From NCBI GenBank assembly GCA_900541045.1, contig UQID01000002.1:1-64000 (forward strand): a stretch of DNA of 64,000 nucleotides. The letters run 5' to 3'. Of this stretch, positions 16,943 through 25,875 are shown one piece after another. Within the stretch, counting starts at the first letter, position 1; every line of letters begins with the position of its first letter. Below the pieces are notes generated by a model, which was given only the letters and a program-made list of their open reading frames with translations, had not been told where the DNA came from and made no database searches. The DNA is from an uncultured Collinsella sp. (GTDB lineage: Bacteria; Actinomycetota; Coriobacteriia; Coriobacteriales; Coriobacteriaceae). Both the position numbers and the translations under genes were made by a program.

Positions 16943-17180
16943 GTAAATGGACACACCTGTTGAAAACTTGTCGAAACGGCGGTTATAAGGTGTCAAAAAC
17001 TCGAGCCGCGGTGATGAAAAGTTTTGCGCAGGTTTTGAACGTGGAAAACACACCCGGTTGCACACAGGTTCCTGTCGATTCTCTTTTTAGGGCTGACCTG
17101 CACTTTTAGGAGTAATCAACAGTTTCGTCAGTACTATTACTATTATTAAGATATTTATATCTATAGAAAGGTATTAAAAG
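16943..17180. other. Downstream half of the split origin: DnaA box, DnaA-trio-like array and AT-rich unwinding stretch
   Basis: TGTTGAAAA at 16958-16966 is the reverse of the upstream box motif, and related TTTTGAAC and GGAAAAC elements follow near 17033-17050. At 17113-17121 TAATCAACA resembles a DnaA box. Nine bases on, the minus strand reads TAA TAA TAG TAA TAG TAC (17148 down to 17131), the 5'-TAR-3' repeat of a DnaA-trio element. The AT-rich GATATTTATATC (17150-17161) follows. Box, trios and AT-rich DNA in this order match the basal unwinding module described in B. subtilis. This region also carries the dnaN promoter. Confidence 0.7.
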
Positions 17181-18284
17181 ATGAAGTTCACCGTCAGCCA
17201 GAGCTCGCTTACGCAAGCCATCGGCGTCGTTATGAAAGGCGTCGCTTCGGCATCCACCCTTCCCATTCTGTCGGGCGTGCTCGTTAAGGCACAAGACGGC
17301 ATCTTGGAATTCCAGACCTCCAACTACACCATCTCGATTCGTCACCGCATTGCGGCTCATGTCGAAGAGGAGGGCGAGATGGTGATTCCCTGCAAGATGC
17401 TCTCCAACATCACCAAGACCCTTCCCGATGCCCCGGTCACCTTTGAGCTGTCCGAGCGTCAGGTTTTGATTGGCTGCGAGAAGAGCTCTTTCCGCCTCAA
17501 TACGCTCGATGCCAACGACTTCCCCGAGTTCCCGGCATACGCCATCGAGAGCGCCGTCGAGCTGCCGACCGATATCCTGTCCGAAATGGTGAGCCGCGTA
17601 TGGCGCGTCACCTCGACTGACAAGGCCCGCCCCATCCTGGGTGGCGTGCACATGAAGGTCGAGAACAACACCGTGCGCCTGGTGGCGACCGACTCCTTCC
17701 GTCTGGCCGTGTGCGATACGCAGGTCGAGACCTCGACCCTCGAAGGTTCCTTTGAGCTCAACGTGCCTGCTGACGCCTTCAACGACGCGCTGAGCATCAT
17801 GGCCAGCCAGGCGACCATCATGATCGGCGCAACCGACACTCAGGTTGTCTTTGAGGCCGGCAACACCACCTACGTGTCGCGCCGCATCGAGGGCGTATAT
17901 CCCAATTACAAGCAGCTCATCCCCGATTCGTGCGTGACGAGCGTCAAGATCGACGTAGCCGCCTTTAACGCCGCCCTTAAACGTGTGGCCGTTATCGCGA
18001 GCGCCAACCCCGCCGTCAAGTTTGAGATTGACGTCGAGAACGGCCAGATGGGCCTGTCCTCCATTTCCAACGACCAGGACCTGGCGCAGGAGACGATCGA
18101 TGTCGAGGCCGAGGGCGAGTCGGGCACCATCGCCTTCAACTACCACTACATCTTTGGCTGCCTCAATGCCCTGTCCAAGGAGAAGGAGATCACGCTGGAG
18201 CTCAAGAGCTATTCGCAGGCTGGCATCTTCAAGTCCTACGACAAGATCAATTACCTGTACCTGGTCATGCCGGTACGCATCTAG
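17181..18284 (+). CDS. dnaN: DNA polymerase III sliding clamp (beta subunit)
   Basis: A 367-residue clamp that encircles DNA and tethers polymerase and repair enzymes. Three similar domains can be followed: MKFTVSQSSLTQAIGVVMKGV opens domain 1, LPTDILSEMVSRVWRVTSTDKARPILGGVHM domain 2, and VAAFNAALKRVAVIASANPAVKFEID domain 3. The C-terminus YLYLVMPVRI forms part of the peptide-binding pocket. AAGG precedes the ATG. It follows the origin element and leads recF by 8 bases. Confidence 0.96.
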   Translation: MKFTVSQSSLTQAIGVVMKGVASASTLPILSGVLVKAQDGILEFQTSNYTISIRHRIAAHVEEEGEMVIPCKMLSNITKTLPDAPVTFELSERQVLIGCEKSSFRLNTLDANDFPEFPAYAIESAVELPTDILSEMVSRVWRVTSTDKARPILGGVHMKVENNTVRLVATDSFRLAVCDTQVETSTLEGSFELNVPADAFNDALSIMASQATIMIGATDTQVVFEAGNTTYVSRRIEGVYPNYKQLIPDSCVTSVKIDVAAFNAALKRVAVIASANPAVKFEIDVENGQMGLSSISNDQDLAQETIDVEAEGESGTIAFNYHYIFGCLNALSKEKEITLELKSYSQAGIFKSYDKINYLYLVMPVRI

Positions 18285-18292
18285 CACTGCCC

Positions 18293-19399
18293 ATGACCAT
18301 GTTCGCACGCGATCTTTCCGTTGCGCGCTATCGCAGCTTCGACAGTTACCGCCTTGCCCTGAGCGATGGTGTGACAGTGCTCGCAGGCCCCAACGCGGCG
18401 GGAAAGACCAACCTCATAGAGGCGCTGCAGCTTTTGACGAGTGGCGCCTCGTTTAGGCATCCGACCGCAGCCGAGCTCGTGCACGACGGCGTGGGCTCAT
18501 GCAAGGTCGAGCTGAGGCTCGAAGGCGATGGGCGCGTGCTGGACATGGGACTGAGCGTGGAAGATGGCAAGCGTTCGTTTAGTCGCAACGGCAAGCGCTG
18601 CGCTGCGTCCGGCGTGCGCGGGGTGCTGCCGAGCGTTCTGTTTTGCCCGGACCACCTGGATATGGTCAAGCGGGGTGCCAGCGTGCGCCGCACCGCACTT
18701 GATGACTTTGGCGTTCAGCTGAGTGCGCGCTATGCCGATCTGGCTAGTGCCTACGGGCGCTGCGTGACCCAGCGCAATGCCCTGCTCAAGGAGACCTGGT
18801 GCTGCCGCGAGATGCTCGGCGCCTGGAACGAATCTATCGCCCGCGCCGGTTCGGCCCTGCTCGTGCATCGTCTGGCTCTGCTCGACCGACTGTCGGGCCA
18901 TGTGCGCGACGCCTATGGCCGCGTGGCATCTGGCGAGCCCGCCGGCGTGTCCTATGTGTCCACGCTTGGCGACCTGCCTCGCACCGAGGATCGCGACGAG
19001 CTCAGGGGGTGGGCGTATGAGCACATGCTCTCGGCGCTCGATGAGCGCGCCGACGAGGAGATCCGCCGCGGCGTGACGCTTGTGGGTCCGCATCGCGACG
19101 AGATTGAGTTTTCCGTCGCGGGCCGATCGGCCCGTTCATTTGCCAGCCAGGGCCAGCAGCGAACGCTGGTGCTTGCCTGGAAGGTGGCAGAAGTGGCCGT
19201 GGCGCGCGATATCCTGGGCACCGCGCCGCTGCTGCTCTTGGACGACGTGATGAGCGAGCTCGACGCCGGGCGCCGAGGCGCTTTTCTGCAGCTGATCGGT
19301 GATGATATCCAGACAGTCATAACCACCACCAATCTGGGGTATTTTACCGATGACCTGCTTGATCGAGCCAAGGTGGTGAGCATGGGTGAGACGTGCTAA
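18293..19399 (+). CDS. recF: DNA replication and repair protein RecF
   Basis: A 368-residue SMC-like ATPase that helps RecA load at gaps and stalled forks. Walker A is LAGPNAAGKTNLIEAL (about residues 30-45). The ABC signature lies in SFASQGQQRTLVLAWKVAE, and Walker B is LLLLDDVMSELD. It follows dnaN in the usual order and overlaps the next gene by 14 bases. An alternative ATG two codons in is possible. Confidence 0.94.
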   Translation: MTMFARDLSVARYRSFDSYRLALSDGVTVLAGPNAAGKTNLIEALQLLTSGASFRHPTAAELVHDGVGSCKVELRLEGDGRVLDMGLSVEDGKRSFSRNGKRCAASGVRGVLPSVLFCPDHLDMVKRGASVRRTALDDFGVQLSARYADLASAYGRCVTQRNALLKETWCCREMLGAWNESIARAGSALLVHRLALLDRLSGHVRDAYGRVASGEPAGVSYVSTLGDLPRTEDRDELRGWAYEHMLSALDERADEEIRRGVTLVGPHRDEIEFSVAGRSARSFASQGQQRTLVLAWKVAEVAVARDILGTAPLLLLDDVMSELDAGRRGAFLQLIGDDIQTVITTTNLGYFTDDLLDRAKVVSMGETC

Positions 19400-19949
19400 T
19401 TACGAGCGCGAGAACGGAATGGTTGCCTTTGGCGGCTTTTTGGATGCCGAGCGGCAGCGCATCCTGGCGGCCGCGACACCTGAGCGCCGCGCGCAAATGG
19501 AGGCTGCGGAGGAGTCTCGTGCGGTCTATCACGCCTGGAATGCAGTGTGCTCGGGCACGCGCGAGGGACGCCATGTGACGGGGCTGCGCTACCTGCCCGA
19601 GTCCAACGAACTGCTGGTGTACCTCGATTCGCCCTCATGGACGCAGGAGATGACACTTTTGCGCGAGATCATCCGGGCACGCATGGAGCGGGCCGGGGCG
19701 CATGTGGACGGCCTGGTGTTCAAAACGACCGCGCCCGGTCACACGCCGCCGGCTGCCAAGGAGCGCCTGCGCCCAGCCGTGACCGAGCGCCCGCCGGCTC
19801 CGCACGCCGATCTCAGCGAGGCCGAACGCGGCGAGATTGAGCGCCAAGTGGCGCCCATCGAAGATCAAAAACTGCGCGAGGCCCTCGAGAATGCCATGAG
19901 AGCTAGTGCCGAGTGGGCCAAGGGCGTGCAAAGCAAAAAAGAGCCTTAA
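19386..19949 (+). CDS. dciA: DUF721 / DciA-family helicase loader
   Basis: A 187-residue protein with a GTG start inside the end of recF. The central segment VYHAWNAVCSGTREGRHVTGLRYLPESNELLVYLDSPSWTQEMTLLREIIRARM (about residues 48-102) fits the DUF721 fold, with the conserved W-x-x-V and the SPSW...ELxxL pattern. DciA proteins load the replicative helicase DnaB where DnaC or DnaI is absent, and no such loader is seen in this window. The second half is proline/glutamate-rich and probably unfolded. The place between recF and gyrB is typical of Actinobacteria. Confidence 0.8.
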   Translation: MRRANYERENGMVAFGGFLDAERQRILAAATPERRAQMEAAEESRAVYHAWNAVCSGTREGRHVTGLRYLPESNELLVYLDSPSWTQEMTLLREIIRARMERAGAHVDGLVFKTTAPGHTPPAAKERLRPAVTERPPAPHADLSEAERGEIERQVAPIEDQKLREALENAMRASAEWAKGVQSKKEP

Positions 19950-19975
19950 ATCGCATCTGGTGGCCTTGTAGAGCC

Positions 19976-20006
19976 AAATACCCTCGTTCCCGAGGGTATT
20001 TTTTTA
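19976..20006 (+). terminator. Terminator between dciA and gyrB
   Basis: An 11-bp stem of AAATACCCTCG and CGAGGGTATTT with loop TTCC, then five more T. Confidence 0.9.
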
Positions 20007-20054
20007 CGATAAACTAGTAAGGCTGTACACATTTTCTTAGCTGAAGGAGGACGT

Positions 20055-22085
20055 GTGGCAAACGAAAACGATTACGATGGCGGCGAGATTAAGATTCTCG
20101 AAGGTCTCGAGGCCGTTCGTAAGCGCCCGGGCATGTACATCGGCTCGACGAGCGCCAGCGGCCTGCATCACCTGGTGTGGGAGATCGTTGACAACTCCGT
20201 TGACGAGGCCATGGCCGGTTTCTGCACCGAGATTCAGGTGACGGTCCACGCCGACAACTCCATCACGGTCGTCGACAACGGGCGCGGCATCCCCGTCGAC
20301 GAGCATCCTATCAAAAAGATCCCGACGCTCGAGGTCGTCATGACGATCCTGCACGCCGGCGGTAAGTTCGATAACTCGGCCTACAAGGTCTCGGGCGGAC
20401 TGCACGGCGTGGGCATCTCCGTCGTCAACGCGCTGTCCAAGCGCGTGGTCGTGCAGGTGCGCCGTGATGGCAACGTCTACGAGATGGAGTTCTCGCGCGG
20501 CAAGACCGTCAAGAAGATGAAGGTCGTGGGCACCTCGGATTCGACGGGTACCACCGTCAACTTCTGGCCCGACGACGAGATCTTCGAGACCTGTGTCTAC
20601 GATTTCGATACGCTGCACAACCGTCTGCAGGAGACGGCGTTCCTCAATAAGAATCTCAAGATTGTGCTGACCGACGAGCGCGAGGCGACTCCCCACGTGG
20701 AGGAGTTCTGCTACGAGGGCGGCATCATCGACTTCGTTAAGTTCCTCAACGACGGCAAAGACGTCCCCGAGGCCTTTAAGGAGCCCATCTATATCGAGGG
20801 TAAATCGGATCCGGATGCGCCCGTGACCAAGATGGGCGAGGTCGAGGTGTCCCTGCAGTGGAATGCCGGCTATGGCGAGAACGTCATGTCGTTTGCCAAC
20901 GACATCTACACCCCCGAGGGCGGCATGCATCTCGAGGGCTTCCGCACCGCCCTCACCCGCGTGATTAACGATTACGCCCGCAAGCAGAACCTGCTCAAGG
21001 AGAAGGACGCCAACCTGAGCGGTGACGACGTGCGCGAGGGTCTTTCGGCCGTTATATCGGTCAAACTGCCCGATCCACAGTTTGAGGGCCAGACCAAGGC
21101 GAAGCTCGGCAGTTCCTACATGCGCGCGCTCACGCTCAAGATCGTGACCGATGGACTGACCGATTATCTGGAGGAGCACCCCAAGCCCGCCCGCGAGATC
21201 GTCAAGAAGGCCCAGCAGGCCTGCAAGGCCCGCAACGCCGCCCGCAAGGCGCGCGAGGCGACCCGTCGCAAAAGTCTGCTCGAGACGGCGTCGCTGCCCG
21301 GCAAGCTCGCCGACTGCTCGGTGCGCGATGCCGAGCTGACCGAGCTCTTTATCGTAGAGGGCGACTCGGCAGGCGGTTCGGCCAAGGACGGCCGTCGCCG
21401 AGACATCCAGGCGATTCTGCCCCTGCGCGGCAAGATTTTGAACGTCGAGCGCGTGGGTGACCACCGCGCGTTCTCGAGCGACACCATCCAGTCGCTCATC
21501 ACCGCGATCGGCTGCGGCGTCACGACGAGCGCCGGCGACGGTGGCGACTTCGATATCAGCAAGGCGCGCTACCACAAAATCATCATCATGACCGATGCAG
21601 ACGTTGACGGTGCGCATATCCGCATCCTGCTGCTGACGTTCTTCTACAAGTACATGCGCCCGCTGATCGATGCCGGCTATGTCTATGTTGCCTGCCCGCC
21701 CATCTTTGGCATTAAGGTACGCAACAAGATCCATTACGTGTATCCCAACGGCCGCCAGCCCGAAGACGAGATTCTGCGCGACACCATTCAGAGCCTGGGC
21801 CTGAACCCCGACGACAACGACGAGGACGGCAAGGCCAAGGACGGCAAGATCACCAAGAAGCGCAAGGGCTATACCGTTCAGCGCTACAAGGGCCTGGGCG
21901 AGATGGACCCCAAGCAGCTTGCCTCGACGACGATGGACCCCAAGACTCGTATCCTGCAGCGCGTGTCGATCGAGGACGCCGTGGTGGCGGACCGCGCCGT
22001 GCGCGAGCTCATGGGTTCCGAGGTCGGCTATCGCCGCGAGTACATTGAAAAGCATGCGCATGATGCTCGGTTCCTTGACGCTTAA
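20055..22085 (+). CDS. gyrB: DNA gyrase subunit B
   Basis: A 676-residue ATPase subunit. The GHKL domain shows VWEIVDNSVDEAMAG, DNGRGIPVD and SGGLHGVGISVVNALS. The TOPRIM part shows ELFIVEGDSAGGSAKDGRRRDIQAILPLRGKILNVE and IIMTDADVDGAHIRILLL, then QRYKGLGEMDPKQL. The start is GTG after GAAGGAGG. With GyrA it introduces negative supercoils and is the target of aminocoumarins. The GyrA start lies 11 bases after its stop. Confidence 0.97.
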   Translation: MANENDYDGGEIKILEGLEAVRKRPGMYIGSTSASGLHHLVWEIVDNSVDEAMAGFCTEIQVTVHADNSITVVDNGRGIPVDEHPIKKIPTLEVVMTILHAGGKFDNSAYKVSGGLHGVGISVVNALSKRVVVQVRRDGNVYEMEFSRGKTVKKMKVVGTSDSTGTTVNFWPDDEIFETCVYDFDTLHNRLQETAFLNKNLKIVLTDEREATPHVEEFCYEGGIIDFVKFLNDGKDVPEAFKEPIYIEGKSDPDAPVTKMGEVEVSLQWNAGYGENVMSFANDIYTPEGGMHLEGFRTALTRVINDYARKQNLLKEKDANLSGDDVREGLSAVISVKLPDPQFEGQTKAKLGSSYMRALTLKIVTDGLTDYLEEHPKPAREIVKKAQQACKARNAARKAREATRRKSLLETASLPGKLADCSVRDAELTELFIVEGDSAGGSAKDGRRRDIQAILPLRGKILNVERVGDHRAFSSDTIQSLITAIGCGVTTSAGDGGDFDISKARYHKIIIMTDADVDGAHIRILLLTFFYKYMRPLIDAGYVYVACPPIFGIKVRNKIHYVYPNGRQPEDEILRDTIQSLGLNPDDNDEDGKAKDGKITKKRKGYTVQRYKGLGEMDPKQLASTTMDPKTRILQRVSIEDAVVADRAVRELMGSEVGYRREYIEKHAHDARFLDA

Positions 22086-22096
22086 GAGGAGGTAAC

Positions 22097-24838
22097 GTGG
22101 CAGACGATATCAACAACAACGAGGGTGTGGACGAGGCCGGCGACGCCGGCATGCCCGATGATCTGAAGCGCCTGCTCGCCCGCGCTGAGCAGGGCGAGGA
22201 CGGCGATCCGGATTCCTATAACCCCGACGCCGAGGATGAAGAGGACGAGGATGACGACGCCGAGCTCGAGGAGAGCTTCGGTGCGGTCGATCGCGGCGCC
22301 TCGGCCGGCGAGGATATCAACGGCGGCCAGCTCCAGATTTCGGAGTTCGGCCGCGAGATGAAGCAGTCGTTCATCGAGTACTCGATGTCGGTCATCACAG
22401 CGCGCGCCCTGCCGGACGTGCGCGACGGCCTAAAGCCGGTGCACCGCCGCATCCTGTACGCCATGAACGAGAGCGGCATCTACCCCAACCGCCCGCATAA
22501 GAAGTCGGCCTGGACGGTCGGCGAAGTTATCGGCAAGTACCATCCGCACGGCGACTTCGCGGTCTATGAGGCCATGGTTCGTCTGGCGCAGTGGTTCTCC
22601 ATGCGCACGCCGCTCATCGACGGCCACGGTAACTTCGGCAACATTGACGGCGACGGCGCGGCGGCTATGCGTTATACCGAGAGCCGCCTGGCAAAGCCCG
22701 CCATGGAGCTGCTGCGCGACCTGCAAAAGGATACCGTCGACTGGCAGCCCAACTACGACGAGTCGCTCGCCGAGCCCGTGGCGCTGCCCGCGCGCTTCCC
22801 CAACCTGCTGGTCAACGGCAGCCAGGGCATCGCCGTCGGCATGGCCACCAATATCGCCCCGCATAACCTCACCGAGGCGATCGAGGCCACCTGCTACCTG
22901 ATCGACAATCCCGACGCCACCGTCGACGAGCTTATGCAGATCATGCCCGGTCCGGACTTCCCCACCGGCGCCATCATCATGGGCAGCGCCGGCATTAGGC
23001 AGAGCTACGAGACCGGTCGCGGCTCCATTACCGTGCGTGCCAAGGCCCACGTGGAATCCACCAAGACCGGTCGCAGCCGCCTGGTCTTTACCGAGATTCC
23101 CTACATGGTCAACAAGGGCACCTTGCAGGAGAAGATCGCCCAGCTCGTAAACGACAAGCGCATCGAGGGCATCTCGGACATGCGCGACGAGTCCAACCAA
23201 AAGGGCATCCGTCTGGTCATCGAGCTCAAGAAGGGCGTCATTCCGCAGGTCGTGCTCAACAACCTGTATAAGTACACCTCGCTGCAGACGACCTTTGGCG
23301 CCAACAACCTGGCACTCGTCAACGGCGTTCCCAAATGCCTGAGCTTGCGCGAGATGCTGCAGCACTACATCGACCACCAGGTCGACGTCGTCACCCGCCG
23401 CACTCGCTTTGACCTTAAGAAGGCCCAGGCACGTGCCCATATCCTCGAGGGCTACTTGATGGCTCTCGACCATATCGACGAGGTCATCAGCATTATCCGT
23501 TCCTCGCAGACCGACTCCGAGGCAAGCGGCCGCCTGATCGAGCGCTTTGGCTTTACGCCCGAGCAGACCACGGCCATCCTCGAGATGAAGCTGCGCCGCC
23601 TGACTGGCCTGGAGCGCGACAAGATCCAGGAAGAACTGGACGGTCTGCGCCGCGCCATCGCCTACTACGAGGACCTGCTGGCGCATGAGGAGAAGATCCT
23701 GGGCGTCATCAAGGAGGAGATGCGCGAGATTTCGAAAAAGTTCGGCGACAAACGCCGCACCGAGATCAGCCATGTCGAAAAGGATCTGGATGTCGAGGAC
23801 CTCATCGCCGACGAGGACATGGTCGTGACCATCACCCACACCGGCTACGTGAAGCGCATCCCGGTGGCTGCCTACCGCGCCCAGAAGCGCGGCGGCAAGG
23901 GCGTGTCGGGCGTCAACCTTAAAGAGGACGACGTCATCGACGAGATGTTTATCGCATCCACGCACGAGTATGTGCTGTTCTTCTCGAGCAAGGGCAAGGT
24001 CTACCGCCTGAAGGTGCACGAGCTGCCGGTGGGTACGCGCCAGGCGCGCGGCACGGCGATCGTCAACCTGCTGCCCTTTGAGGAAGGCGAGAAGATTGCG
24101 AGCGTCATCAGCTGCCGCGAGTTCCCCGCCGACGAGTATCTGATGTTTGCCACCAAGAGCGGCATGGTCAAGAAGACCGTGATGAGCTCCTACGACCGCA
24201 GCCGCCGTGATGGCCTGATCGCCATTAACCTGAGGGACGACGACGCGCTGCTCGCCGTGCGCCGTGTGCGCGAGGGCGACAAGATTATCCTGGCCACTAC
24301 TGCGGGCAAGGCGATTATGTTCCCCGAGGACCAGGTTCGCGCCACGGGACGCGATACCAGCGGCGTTCGCGGCATTAGCATGAAGGACGGCGTGAGCGTT
24401 TTGGGTATGGAGGTTACCAACGGCAACGGTGACCTGTTTGTCATCACCGAGCGTGGCTACGGCAAGCGCACGCCGGTTGCGGATTACCCAGAGCAGAACC
24501 GCGGCGGCCAGGGCGTCTACACCATCCAAATGACCGAGCGCAAGGGCAACCTCGCGGCCATGAAGACGGTGGGTCCGCAGCACGAGCTGTTCATCGTGAC
24601 GGAAGGCGCGACGGTCATTCGCGTCAAGACCGACGAGATCAGCCAGACCGGCCGAGCCACCCAGGGCGTCAAGATGATGACCGTCGACGACAACGACCGT
24701 GTGTGCGCTGTCGCCCGCATGACGGCAGCTAAGGAAAAGCCCGAAGGCGCCGAGGCCGAGGCAACGGTCGATGCCGAAAATACTCCAGTCGACCTAGGCG
24801 ACGGCAACGACATACCAGAGGATCTCCTAGACGAGTAA
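22097..24838 (+). CDS. gyrA: DNA gyrase subunit A, with acidic N-terminal extension and Phe at the quinolone position
   Basis: A 913-residue catalytic subunit. About 70 extra N-terminal residues, very rich in Asp and Glu, precede the normal start region EFGREMKQSFIEYSMSVITARALPDVRDGLKPVHRR. The active-site tyrosine lies in AMRYTESRL. The quinolone region reads YHPHGDFAVYEAMVRLAQ: Phe154, codon TTC at 22556-22558, stands where E. coli has Ser83, and Glu stands at Asp87. The GyrA box appears as QKRGGKG, followed by the six-bladed C-terminal domain and an acidic tail. The start is GTG after GAGGTAAC. It forms an operon with gyrB. Confidence 0.97.
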   Translation: MADDINNNEGVDEAGDAGMPDDLKRLLARAEQGEDGDPDSYNPDAEDEEDEDDDAELEESFGAVDRGASAGEDINGGQLQISEFGREMKQSFIEYSMSVITARALPDVRDGLKPVHRRILYAMNESGIYPNRPHKKSAWTVGEVIGKYHPHGDFAVYEAMVRLAQWFSMRTPLIDGHGNFGNIDGDGAAAMRYTESRLAKPAMELLRDLQKDTVDWQPNYDESLAEPVALPARFPNLLVNGSQGIAVGMATNIAPHNLTEAIEATCYLIDNPDATVDELMQIMPGPDFPTGAIIMGSAGIRQSYETGRGSITVRAKAHVESTKTGRSRLVFTEIPYMVNKGTLQEKIAQLVNDKRIEGISDMRDESNQKGIRLVIELKKGVIPQVVLNNLYKYTSLQTTFGANNLALVNGVPKCLSLREMLQHYIDHQVDVVTRRTRFDLKKAQARAHILEGYLMALDHIDEVISIIRSSQTDSEASGRLIERFGFTPEQTTAILEMKLRRLTGLERDKIQEELDGLRRAIAYYEDLLAHEEKILGVIKEEMREISKKFGDKRRTEISHVEKDLDVEDLIADEDMVVTITHTGYVKRIPVAAYRAQKRGGKGVSGVNLKEDDVIDEMFIASTHEYVLFFSSKGKVYRLKVHELPVGTRQARGTAIVNLLPFEEGEKIASVISCREFPADEYLMFATKSGMVKKTVMSSYDRSRRDGLIAINLRDDDALLAVRRVREGDKIILATTAGKAIMFPEDQVRATGRDTSGVRGISMKDGVSVLGMEVTNGNGDLFVITERGYGKRTPVADYPEQNRGGQGVYTIQMTERKGNLAAMKTVGPQHELFIVTEGATVIRVKTDEISQTGRATQGVKMMTVDDNDRVCAVARMTAAKEKPEGAEAEATVDAENTPVDLGDGNDIPEDLLDE

Positions 24839-24878
24839 GATGCCCTTACTGGTAGAAAATATCAGACCCCATATATCG

Positions 24879-24911
24879 GCGGTCGGCGCACTGCGCGCCG
24901 ACCGCTTTTTT
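24879..24911 (+). terminator. Terminator after gyrA
   Basis: GCGGTCGGCGC pairs with GCGCCGACCGC across the loop ACTGC and is followed by six T. Confidence 0.9.
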
Positions 24912-24929
24912 GAAAACCTCGGGACTCGC

Positions 24930-25067
24930 GTTCGCCCCGGCCGCACGGCGGCATGTGAAGTCGCCTGCTCGGACAGTCCTGACTCGCGCAGAGAGCACAT
25001 TAAGTGCTCTCTGGCTCGTGCGGAACTCGCGATCGACTTCACATGCCGCCGTGCAGCCGGGGCGAAC
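24930..25067. repeat. Large nested palindrome between gyrA and tRNA-Ile
   Basis: Two 34-base arms (24930-24963 and 25034-25067) are inverted copies with one mismatch, including GGCGGCATGTGAAGTCG and its complement. Inside, CAGAGAGCAC and GTGCTCTCTG (24990-25013) make a second hairpin. Outside, CTTTTTTGAAAA and TTTTCAAAAAAG extend the symmetry. No gene is visible. It may be a remnant of a palindromic repeat family or a recombination hot spot. Confidence 0.85.
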
Positions 25068-25094
25068 ACCCTCCAAAGATTTTCAAAAAAGTTG

Positions 25095-25124
25095 TTGACG
25101 CGCGCGTAACGACTCGTCTAATAT
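25095..25124 (+). promoter_or_regulatory. Promoter of tRNA-Ile
   Basis: TTGACG at 25095-25100 and TAATAT at 25119-25124 with an 18-base spacer, 14 bases before the tRNA. Confidence 0.75.
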
Positions 25125-25138
25125 ATCCCATGCGCGAT

Positions 25139-25215
25139 GGACCTGTAGCTCAGTTGGTTAGAGCGTCCGGCTGATAACCGGGAGGTCACAAGTTCGAATC
25201 TTGTCAGGTCCACCA
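25139..25215 (+). tRNA. tRNA-Ile (GAT anticodon)
   Basis: A complete 77-nt cloverleaf with encoded CCA. The acceptor GGACCTG pairs with CAGGTCC. The anticodon stem CCGGC/GCCGG type arm encloses CTGATAA, with anticodon GAT. The T-loop is TTCGAAT. It is a single-gene unit with its own promoter and terminator. Confidence 0.96.
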
Positions 25216-25229
25216 TCAAAACTGTGAAG

Positions 25230-25260
25230 AGCCCCGAGGCATGGCCTCGGGGCTTTTTTC
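25230..25260 (+). terminator. Terminator after tRNA-Ile
   Basis: AGCCCCGAGGC and GCCTCGGGGCT with a three-base loop, then six T. Confidence 0.92.
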
Positions 25261-25374
25261 TTGTGTGTGATAAAACTCATTTTGGTTTTGTGTGCTGTAC
25301 GAAAGATTGGGTAGTATAGCTATTCAATGCGGCGAAGGCGCCGCGTGTTAACCGCTACGTACCGGAGGTGTTCC

Positions 25375-25875
25375 ATGGTTCGTGTCGACATAGAGACCAT
25401 CGTCATGGCCGCCGGTCCCGTGCCATCGCTTATCGTACTTCGCGAGCGCTGCAGCAAATCGGACTCCCCTGCGCCGCTGCGCTCCCTTTCTATCCAAACT
25501 GGTTCGTTTGAGGCTGCGGCTATTAGCCGCGGTATCGACAGCGGTCGTGCCGAGCGCCCGATCGCCCATGACCTGCTGCTCGACACGCTTGATGCCCTGG
25601 ATGCAAAACTCGAGCGCATCGAGATTGTCCGTGCCGAGCCTCCCGTGTTCTATGCGACGGTCGTTGTTTTGGCCGACAGCAACGAGCATAGGATCGATGC
25701 GCGTCCGAGCGATGCCATCGCCCTCGCCGTGCGCAGCAATGCTCCCATGTTTGTTGAGGACGACATCATGAACCGCCTGGGGACCGTCTCTCCGGTTGCC
25801 GAGGAAGTCGATGACGAGCAGGAATTTGAGAAGTTCGACGAGTTCGTCCATACGCTCTCGCCCGATGATTTTTAA
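25375..25875 (+). CDS. Bifunctional nuclease (BFN / DUF151) domain protein
   Basis: A 166-residue protein. PSLIVLRERCSKSDSPAPLRSLSIQTGSFEAAAISRGIDS and RPIAHDLLLDTLDALDAKLERIEI...ATVVVLADSNEHRIDARPSDAIALAVRSNAPMFVED match the BFN/DUF151 fold, including the RPSDAIALA signature (about residues 108-116). Related proteins have reported DNase and RNase activity, but the role in bacteria is not settled. The C-terminus is acidic. The ATG at 25375 follows CGGAGG; a longer frame upstream lacks support. The next gene's ATG follows the TAA directly, so the two are an operon. Confidence 0.85.
   Translation: MVRVDIETIVMAAGPVPSLIVLRERCSKSDSPAPLRSLSIQTGSFEAAAISRGIDSGRAERPIAHDLLLDTLDALDAKLERIEIVRAEPPVFYATVVVLADSNEHRIDARPSDAIALAVRSNAPMFVEDDIMNRLGTVSPVAEEVDDEQEFEKFDEFVHTLSPDDF

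Noticed and set aside
24827..25109. Several 60-90 codon frames on both strands in the gyrA-tRNA gap
   Set aside because: They translate the palindrome arms and look alike on both strands only because the DNA is symmetric.
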